Below the pieces are notes generated by a model that was given only the letters and a program-made list of their open reading frames with translations, did no database searches and was not told the DNA's origin. A program made the translations under genes and the position numbers. Of a DNA stretch of 64,000 nucleotides, positions 56,076 to 64,000 are shown in pieces (within the stretch, counting starts at the first letter, position 1; every line of letters begins with the position of its first letter). The DNA is from Stomorhina lunata (lineage: Eukaryota; Arthropoda; Insecta; Diptera; Rhiniidae): positions 92,071,998-92,135,997 of the forward strand of contig OW121743.1 of assembly GCA_933228675.1 (NCBI GenBank), given 5' to 3'.

Positions 56076-57989
56076 ATCATAGAGCAATATACTTTTGCAA
56101 AACTTTTCAATATAATGACAACTATTTTTCCCTTCAAAATACCGTATTTGTTATTATTGACACAAACTAGTTGTATGTCATTTTTTGACAAAATCAACGT
56201 AATTATTTTAAATATTCAATATTTAAAAGCAATTTAATATAATTTAATTTAAATTTTATCAATTAACAACCAACCATTTTATATTAAATCATTTAATTTT
56301 GATTAAATTTGTTATTTTTATTAGTTGTTTAACCAAATTTTACAATCACGTTTTGAGATAAAATGAAAATCAAACTAATTAATCATATGGCCACAGGTTA
56401 ATTTTAGTTATTTGGTGGTTTATTTTTTTAAGTTTACACTTAATAATAGATATAATTTAAAAGAAAACCATAGATAGAAACTTTTTTTAAGCTTATAATT
56501 TGTTGCGACTGTATTGTTACACATTGATTAACGCCAGTAGTTTAAATACAGTTCATTATGGCTATGATGAACAAAAGTTAAGAGTAGATTTGTAAACATG
56601 AAAAGTTTCAGATAGTTCGTTTTATCCATATTGAAATGTTTTTATTATTATTTTTCTTTATATTTTCCGCTTTTAGTCGTAGAATAACAAAAATTTGGTT
56701 TCTATTTTGTTTGTTCGTGGCTGCTGCACACTTTGGGGCAACCTGCCAATCTAATTGACTTTTTAATGTTAAAAACTTTTTTTGTTTATTTATCTGAATG
56801 CATAACATAACGTATAACATTTAATTTAAGGTGATTTTTTTATAGTTAAAAAAACATTTAACTTCAATCAAATTGTTAAATTTGTATTTTTTTAGAGTTT
56901 TTCTTGATAAATTATTGCTACCATTAACAAATTGATTTGACTTTTTTTCCTTTTAATATATGAATCAATACTTGTTAGTAAATTGCATTGTATTTTAACA
57001 AGTTTTTCAAATTACATACGTATATGATTGATTTGGTGCTATTTGATTGATTTTAAGTAATGTTCTTGTCTGATCATTAAAAAAAAACTACATAAGTTTT
57101 TAAATTGCTCTTTTTTTTTGGCACACGTCAATGTTGGCATGTAATTTTATGATTAAGATCAATTTAATTTATTTTTATATATCCATTAAGTCTGAAATAA
57201 TTTTGTTTTGACATATTCTGCATAGTTTAAATGTTTTTCATCACAACAATATACTACCAATATGGCGATGTTTTTGAAACTATGTATTATAATTTCACAT
57301 ATTTCCTGTCATAATGTAATACTTCATATTTCTAACAGAAATTTTCGTAAACAATTTTTAACACACTTTTCTTCACAATAAATATGTCAGTTGTACAATT
57401 TTCTGTTAATTAATATTTCTTTATTATGACTTTTTCTCTGATGACTTTATGGTCTATAATTACGATGCCATTTTTTTTACAATCTTACACATTACATTTA
57501 TTTATACACATCATAAATATACGTACATTTTACAAACATATATCAACTAGATTAACATTAACTACATGCAGGTGTCTTGACATGTCCATTAGACATAAAA
57601 AGCCATTAAGTAGCTGGTTATTTTTTTTATCTTGATCTTTTGCAAAAGTTGTTGCACAAACAACAAAAAAACCTCTTAAAGGCGGAAGGATATTTTTTCT
57701 GACTAATTTCTAACAAAATTTCTCTCTACAAATGGCAAAATGATATGTACAAAAACTGTAATAATAGGACATGTTTGTAATAAAAACTAACGTTTAAGAC
57801 AAGTTTGATGAAAGCTAACTATACTCGGAGTAGATTGAAGTTAATTGGTTGGATTATTAGTTTAATAAGACAAGCTTTATTTTATTAATGACGTGAAGAA
57901 AAGTTGTATGTAAGACAGTTAATCAATAAGATCATAATAATATACGAAAAAGAAACTGTACTCAAACCAAGTCTAGGCTTGATAAGTAT
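56076..57989. other. AT-rich intron stretch, no gene seen
   Basis: Frames at 56608-56820, 57426-57635 and others are short and unmatched. Part of 56130-56175 may still be element sequence (see 39015-39050). Confidence 0.5.
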
Positions 57990-58004
57990 TATGGGCACTC
58001 TGCT

Positions 58005-58410
58005 CCATCTATGTCGAATGTTTAGAACAACGTTGGCCATTATTTGAGTGACATGGGTATAACAACAATTTATATGAAACAACAATACTTGTTTTACTTG
58101 CACTCAAAAAACAAACAAAAATGCATGTTATACTAACAAATACAACACATAACAGCATATACATATAATCTTTAATTTAAAAACGCTCTCCATTTGGCCA
58201 ACGTTGTTTTAGAAGCTTAACTAAGATCTCTACATTCAAAAGATTACGACATGGTTAAAGAGCAAGGTTGGCCATTGGAAAGTCTACAATTTAAAGTAAC
58301 AATAACAAAACATACAGCAAACACAATTCTCAGAGCACATTCTCATTTTAAAATTGAGAACTCTTATTTTAAACGCTCTCCATTTGGTCAACCTTCTTAT
58401 AGAGGACCGA
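58005..58410. repeat. Four scattered copies of a GGCCAACGTTG motif
   Basis: CTCTCCATTTGGCCAACGTT at 58187 and CTCTCCATTTGGTCAACCTT at 58374 are direct repeats 187-188 bp apart. Reverse copies lie at about 58022-58045 (AACAACGTTGGCCATTA) and 58262-58280 (AAGGTTGGCCATTGGAAAG). They sit just upstream of a mariner relic and may be remnants of an inverted-repeat element. Not coding as far as can be seen. Confidence 0.45.
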
Positions 58411-58579
58411 AGATTACAAGTAAGAGAGTTTGTGGAAACCATACTCTTTCTAACATTGCAAAGTGGTTTAAATTGTTAATCATCATTTGAGTTGTTTGAA
58501 AAATGGCTGCCGAATTTCCCTATCATAAGCAAGCGCAAGCATTTGACAACTTAGCTTGAACGTTTTGCGTTGTTTAATA

Positions 58580-59177
58580 ACAATATAAATGATTTTTTTC
58601 ACCGTTTCGAAACCATGGATGAAATGTGGATCTATCATAATGCCCCTGAAACAAAACAGTGGGTTTAAGGTTAATCATCGCCAAGATAGGCAAAGATGAG
58701 TCTGTCAGCAAATAAAGTAATGACGACTATCTTTGGGGATCCACAATATACATATAATCTACATTTACAATCTTAATAAAGGCAGAACATATAATATTCT
58801 ATAAACTTTTTGTGTCCATTTAATCGGGAATTGAGAAAAAACAATTTAACCAACAACAAAAACAATTTGGTTAAGGTTCTTTTTCTTATAGAAAGGCAGG
58901 GTAAATATAAATATGTGCAGTTTATATGGTAAAAATCAATGAATTCTTCAACGAATTACCCTCATATCTGCTATATTTTTGAGATTTAGCCCCGAGTGAC
59001 TATATCTTGTTCCCAAACTTGAAGAAACGGCTCGACGAAAGGAGATTGGCTCCAGCAACAAAATTATATCACAATTCTTATGTTAATGACCTCGACTAAT
59101 CATATTTTTTCATAAAAAAATTTAAGAAACGTTGGACTAAGTGTATAGAGCAAAAAAGAGACTATGGTGAAGCATAA
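58580..59177 (+). pseudogene. Mariner transposase relic, C-terminal two thirds
   Basis: From 58588: NDFFHRFETMDEMWIYHN then APETKQWV and a stop (first catalytic Asp in TMDE). At 58690 AKMSLSANKVMTTIFGDP; about 58760 IIYIYNLNKGRTYN; about 58990 DLAPSDYILFPNLKKRL (third catalytic region); and at the end KKRWTKCIEQKRDYGEA with a stop at 59175-59177. These match mariner blocks in order. Stops, frame shifts and loss of the HHDN block show it is dead. The subfamily differs from the 52-kb copy (TMDE.WI.H type rather than DEKWI.YDN type). Confidence 0.88.
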
Positions 59178-59764
59178 ATTACGTTTTTGTATAAAAACCT
59201 ATGTTTATACAAAAAGTAACGGACCTTTTGACCTGGCCTCGTACCTTTATTCTTATCATATAACCTGGGGAATTTACTTACTTTTGTATACCCTTGACTT
59301 AATCGTCATTCCCCTTATAATTTCCAATATTCCTCTGAGAACCAAGGAAGTTTTGTATTCCTTTTCTTATATCAAATTAGATATGTTAGTCGAGCTTCTT
59401 AAATGTGAATAGGGGAAGGGGAGTTTATTTAGCTGATCATTACAAATCCTTCAGTATTTCTGTGAGTTGAGATCTCTGAATTATGTTAATTTCCCCAGGT
59501 ATTTAAAATTAATTTAATCGGGTGATATCTAAACGAACTATGAAAATAAAACACATATCAATATAAGCTAAATATATTTCTATAAGACATTTTTTAAAAT
59601 TAAAAACTAGTGTTGCCACACCACCCTCTACCGATCTTGATATAAACATTTAAAAAAATTTTTGTAAATAATTTTTTTTTTAATTTTTTCTACTAATAGA
59701 ACTTTTTTTCAAAATTTACGAAAAAGTTTTTAAATTTTCATTTTAATAGAAACATTTTGAATTT
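59178..59764. other. AT-rich stretch, no gene seen
   Basis: The 82-residue plus frame 59164-59412 starts in the mariner relic's last codons and has no relative I recognise. Confidence 0.4.
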
Positions 59765-60600
59765 TGTTTATACCCACCATCAAAAAGAATGGGGGGTATA
59801 TTGAGATTGTCATTTTGTTTGTAATTTCCTTAATATCGGCTCAAAAATCAAAAACGATATATATTCTTGAGCGATGAACGTCTGTCTGTTGAAATCACGA
59901 TAACGCCTAAACGAAAGGAGCAAGCTCACTGAAACTTAGTAAAAACATTCTTTATCTTAGAGAAAATTTTGGTATTGAAATTGGGCAAAATCGGTTCACA
60001 TTTAACCATAGCTCCCATATAAAAAAAACTTACGGAAACAGCCTAAATTCCACCTGAAATTCACTTAAATGTTAATAAATGTAATAGCTTTAGCCACTCA
60101 GCACAAGGAAGTCTTATGTGAATGCAAGACAGTATGCAAAATTTTGTTACAATCGGTCACCATTTGACCATAGCTCCCATATAAAGAACTTACAGAAATA
60201 CAAAAAGAAAAGGAGATTTATGTTCGTCTGTCCGTCAGATAAAAGCACGACAGCTCCTTAACTACAAAAGTTAGAGAGACAAAATTTTACAAAAATATTT
60301 TTGATATGTAACAAAAGTTGTGTACTGGGCGAAATCGGTTCATATTTAGTTAGAGCTCCCATATAACCCCGCCCCGGGAAATACATGAGTGCTGATAAAT
60401 TGAGTATAATTGCAATGACTATGACGACTAAATTTAGAATAGAGAATTTTTATGCTATTGGTCAGTATATCAAGTTTTATAGGAATCGGTCCATATTTGA
60501 CTATAGCTTTCATTTAAAAAACACTCCCAGAAACCAAGACGATACTCAAGTAATAGCACAGTTGTCTCGTTCCAATTGACCCCAACCAGTATTAAAAACA
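59765..60600. mobile_element. Second interspersed repeat family (TATACCCACCATC type)
   Basis: Starts TTTATACCCACCATCAAAAA, GAATGGGGGGTATATTG, a hairpin-like start typical of abundant fly repeats. It continues with GATGAACGTCTGTCTGTTG and three copies of AGCTCCCATATAA (60010, 60172, 60354) spaced about 160-180 bp. It is a relative of, but not the same as, the R family. Right end uncertain; no conserved open frame. Confidence 0.6.
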
Positions 60601-62944
60601 TTCCTTTAATTTAAAAGTATTTTTTTCCTTTGTATATTACTTAAACTATTACATTAATAGGGCTTTGATGATTTTTTATTCCTTTTAAATCGATTCCATT
60701 TTAGTTATTTTATAATGGAAAATAACAATAAGATCGGTTGACCAGTCAACGCATTCGATTTGAAAAAAATGTAACCATATTTTAGGAAAAATTGTCTATG
60801 ATACTTTTAAGAAATTCAAAATAAATTATACAATTTCAAATTTACGCAAAAGATTTGAAAAAGAATATGAAAATTTCGAAAAATAGTATTATAGTAGCTA
60901 TACTTTGAGTGAGGTTATTAAAAATAATTAATATATTATAGAGAAATTTGTAATATTATAGAGAAATTTATAACCAATTAATAATTGGAAATAAAAAGTC
61001 ACTAGCTGAGATTATTGACTTATGAAATAGACTTATTTTATCTCGTGTTTTATTATACACTTGTTTCCCATCGTTAAACATCAGTTAGATAAATCATTAC
61101 AAGTTAGACTCAAAATCAAAATGCCTTCAAAATTATATAACGAAAATAGAGGCCAAGGAAGTTTCCAAATGAGTAGTTGTGAGTCCTGTAAAAACAATGA
61201 CTAACTAATCGGAAATACAGTCGACTAGGACACACATTGTTCAAGCTCTATGATGACATCCCACTACGGAGCCCACAGTTTATTTATCACAGAACCATGA
61301 CAATAATAAATTTGAAAATAACAAACGTAGGTATAACTGAATAACTGAAGATGTTGTCATTTCTGATCCCAAGACCTCTGTACGTGCCTGGTGAGCTGTG
61401 GCTTAACTATACACACAAATCTTGCCACATACCATCAATAACAAACCACCATTTAAATCTACTTTCATTTTAACAAATTTTTCATGTTTAACTGTTTTCA
61501 AATATTAACTAGATGCATCCGTTTACTTATCTTTGCCAATATAATGGCTTAAAACAAACAAGTCTTTGGCTCTTTGGAGCAAAACATAACTGCTGTCTGT
61601 CAAAGGTTGGGTGACACAATGAAACAAACTAGACAAATGTAAAGAGAGAAAACATTTGATCTTGCCAAAAACATTAAGTTTTCAAAAATTAAATAATAGC
61701 TCATTGATTTCATAGTAATTGTTTTGAATTCACAATAATTGTTTTGAGGCAATTTTTAGTTGGTGTTTGATCAAAAAAATGAAACTGCATACAGAAACTG
61801 ATAATTTATGAGTTTTCCCAAAAAAATGTGTAATACTTTCTATTTTTTCTATTGTTAAGCAATAAATTACAAGATATCTAATCTCTACTTTTTTTATTTA
61901 TTTAATTTTATTATTTTGTAATTTTCTTGGTTTCTTGAGATTATCTTAAATGCAAAATTTAAAAAATTATCTTATCGCAAAAAAACGTTTAAATTTCGAA
62001 ATAAAACGTTTAATTTGTGTAAAATTAACTTATGGTTTGTAAAATGAAATGCTCTCATTAAGTATAAAAATTGCATACAAAATTGCAGTTTTTCTGTAAC
62101 TATTTAAGTAAGCAAATATTTTAATATTAAGCTACAAATAGGTCAAATGGTGGAAAATTACATTTGTGTATGCAATTATTAGTTGAAATTTAAAATTATG
62201 TTAAAATCACAATTAGCTTGTAAAACGAAATGAAGTAATTTTCATATGCTTATTAAAATGTGACACAAAAGTGAAAGAAAACTTAATATCGAATATTTTT
62301 ATACTAAAAAAATTTATATTGAAAATTTTTATCACTAAAATTTTGTGTACAAATTTTGAATTGAATTTTTCTTTAAATTTTATACCTGAAATTTTTACCA
62401 ATACTCGAGTTTAAACAAGAAATAATAAAAAAATATTAACAAATTTTTTTCTTAGAAATATTTCAAATTTTTTCCCAACGCCTATATATTAATATTGCAA
62501 AATTGCCATAAAAACAAGTTTGTTTTTATTGATATTTTTAATTGAACGCAAAATTTCTGCAAAATAACTTTTAACACGTTGACCACAATTTATAGCCATT
62601 AGGCGATAATTTTAGTGTATCAGCTTAAATTATATTCTCTTATTTTTTGTGTGTTTGAATATTTTGAAAAATTGATTATAATTAAGCAATTCAACCGAAA
62701 AACATAAATTTTCAACCTATACTAAAAAATTAAAAGTATTTTATTGTGTCGTTTAAGATTCATTTAATTGACTTCAAATTCAATTAAACAACTTAATCAA
62801 TCAAAAAACAAAATTACTATACTAAAATTTAAAAAAAAATGTATATATCTATAGCTTTTAATCCGCTTAATCCAATTATTAAGCAAATTTTAGTACACTA
62901 TGATATTGAGTTGTTCAAAAAGTAATTAAAAGTTATAAGTTTGT
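60601..62944. other. AT-rich intron stretch, no gene seen
   Basis: No recognised coding region or element. Locally higher GC at 61110-61440, but no long frame and no domain. Confidence 0.5.
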
Positions 62945-63010
62945 TCCCAATAGTGGATTTATTGGTTAGACCATCATCATCAGAAGGAGTATACCTAATT
63001 CTAGACACAT
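62945..63010 (-). mobile_element. Penelope-like fragment with half a hammerhead
   Basis: The minus strand reads TCTAGAATTAGGTATACTCC, TTCTGATGATGATGGTCTAA, CCAATAAATCC. The CTGATGA core and stem II 5' strand remain; the GAAACGCGTC half is gone. Same family as 17250-17555. Confidence 0.65.
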
Positions 63011-64000
63011 CGGAAGCCAAGTATTGTATTAAATTACACACTGATACATTTTGAGGAAAAAGAAATACACTTTTAAGGAAACCTATATCAAACGATAGGC
63101 CTTATTGAGTGTATCAGTTTGTCATTTTTTAAAATTTCGATATATCCTCAAAATCGAAAGTTATCGATAAAAAACGATTTTTTTGGTCTTCTCGAACAAA
63201 AATAGGCCTAGCTAAGTCATTTGTTTATCGATTTGAAATTTTAACACGGTTTGAGACAGACAAGACATCAGGCTTTCTTCTTGTTAAAAAAGATTTTTTA
63301 TTTCATCAAATTATCACAAAAATATTTTCAAACAAATTTAAATTTTTATTTTTTTTTTTTTTTCGATTTTTTCACATTGGGACGCCGTTTTCCGCAGTAT
63401 TTTGTTAGGAATGCCAAACTTTTTATATTTACTTGAAAAGTGCATTAAATATTTTGTGAACCTAGATTATTTAAAATTAAATTAACAGCGAATTAAAAAA
63501 AATATAAGTTTGTTTTTGTAAAAGGCCCAGTTTAATTAACGTACTATATACGTATAAGTTCTTATATTTATACGCACTTATGAATGAAGTTAAAAAAGGA
63601 TAGAAACAAAGAAGTACGACATAATGTCCAAGCTCTATTTATGCCTCTATTGCCGTTCTCGGTTTGACTGTCTTGAAATCATCCCAACTTTCACGACCAA
63701 ACCCTTTTCTGGTATTGCGAAGCCCGATTATACGCTACTTACGTAGATAGAAAGCTAATTGAGTCTACATTATGAATTAATATTTACACTTTGTTAAAAT
63801 GTTTACTAAAAAAGTTAAATTTTGCAAGAACTAAAAAATTGGCCATATTTTTTCTTATAAACGCAATTTTCAACTTCATGGCCTGGGCGCCACGTGATAA
63901 CGTAGTCCGATTTGGCTTAAATTTTGTTATTTGAAGTTTCTCACCGAATGCCATAATAATCCGACCGCCATTTCTCTACTTTCGAAAAAAGTTGAAAAAA
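63011..64000. other. AT-rich stretch to window end, no gene seen
   Basis: The segment 63600-63740 has higher GC and may be an old element fragment, but no protein match could be supported on either strand. No yellow exon 1 or splice donor is seen. Confidence 0.45.

Larger units (their letters stand above)
31289..64000 (-). other. y: yellow intron 1 (partial, >32.7 kb, inferred)
   Basis: No reading frame resembling the Yellow N-terminus (signal peptide, then a segment ending VPRWRDG) is visible on the minus strand up to 64000, so the donor lies beyond the window. In Drosophila melanogaster this intron is about 2.7 kb and contains the bristle enhancer. Here it would contain three satellite arrays and most of the MITEs. 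Alternatives: exon 1 was lost in an assembly error, or an additional small exon lies between. Confidence 0.65.

Noticed and set aside
1..64000. tRNA, rRNA or microRNA genes
   Set aside because: No A/B-box cloverleaf or rRNA-like segment was noticed; hairpins in satellites and MITEs are too repetitive to call microRNA precursors without expression data.

Overview
The window is nuclear DNA from a higher fly (Diptera; a calyptrate such as a blow fly is my inference). It is extremely AT-rich and holds one recognisable protein-coding exon: the second, main coding exon of the pigmentation gene yellow, on the minus strand at 29970-31288. That exon is close to Drosophila Yellow along its whole length and ends with an intact splice acceptor at its 5' side. 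I find nothing resembling yellow exon 1 between the acceptor and the window end, so 31289-64000 is most simply the 3' part of a first intron longer than 32.7 kb, and 1-29589 is DNA downstream of the gene.

About a third of the window (roughly 23 kb) is tandem AT-rich minisatellite in about ten arrays with 28-34 bp units: 1-2035, 4207-5635, 6660-9767, 11765-15320, 20448-21200 plus 22641-25915, 27406-29520, 31830-34345, 36980-38515 and 42010-44960. The units look related (a CTATAGAAAAATTTT-like core) and are strongly dyad-symmetric; the 34-bp unit of 12.0-14.1 kb carries a perfect 28-bp palindrome in each copy. A 200-base gap (20248-20447) sits at the edge of one array.

The rest is a graveyard of mobile elements. 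Two short non-autonomous DNA transposon families, here called alpha (318-320 bp) and beta (about 280-310 bp), share GGGCC-type ends and 3-bp CWG target duplications and lie side by side at 18.4-19.0, 34.5-35.5 and 39.3-40.1 kb. One alpha is inserted inside another, leaving a clean CAG duplication. A beta element at 36910-38680 has a 1.5-kb satellite array where its interior should be. A 424-bp hAT-like element interrupts the 42-45 kb satellite, and a 1.3-kb element with CAG duplication lies at 46198-47499. There are four decayed mariner transposases, a LINE reverse-transcriptase fragment, several copies of a high-copy fly repeat (here called R), and fragments of what appear to be Penelope-like elements. 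The fragment at 17.25-17.56 kb carries a fully intact minimal hammerhead ribozyme core (17458-17501).

An unexplained short motif (core CTTAAGTCTTTTG) occurs more than a dozen times, often in clusters or as inverted pairs bracketing satellite arrays. Nothing bacterial, viral, CRISPR-like or tRNA-like was seen. Apart from yellow, short open frames are chance frames in repeats or relics of transposases.
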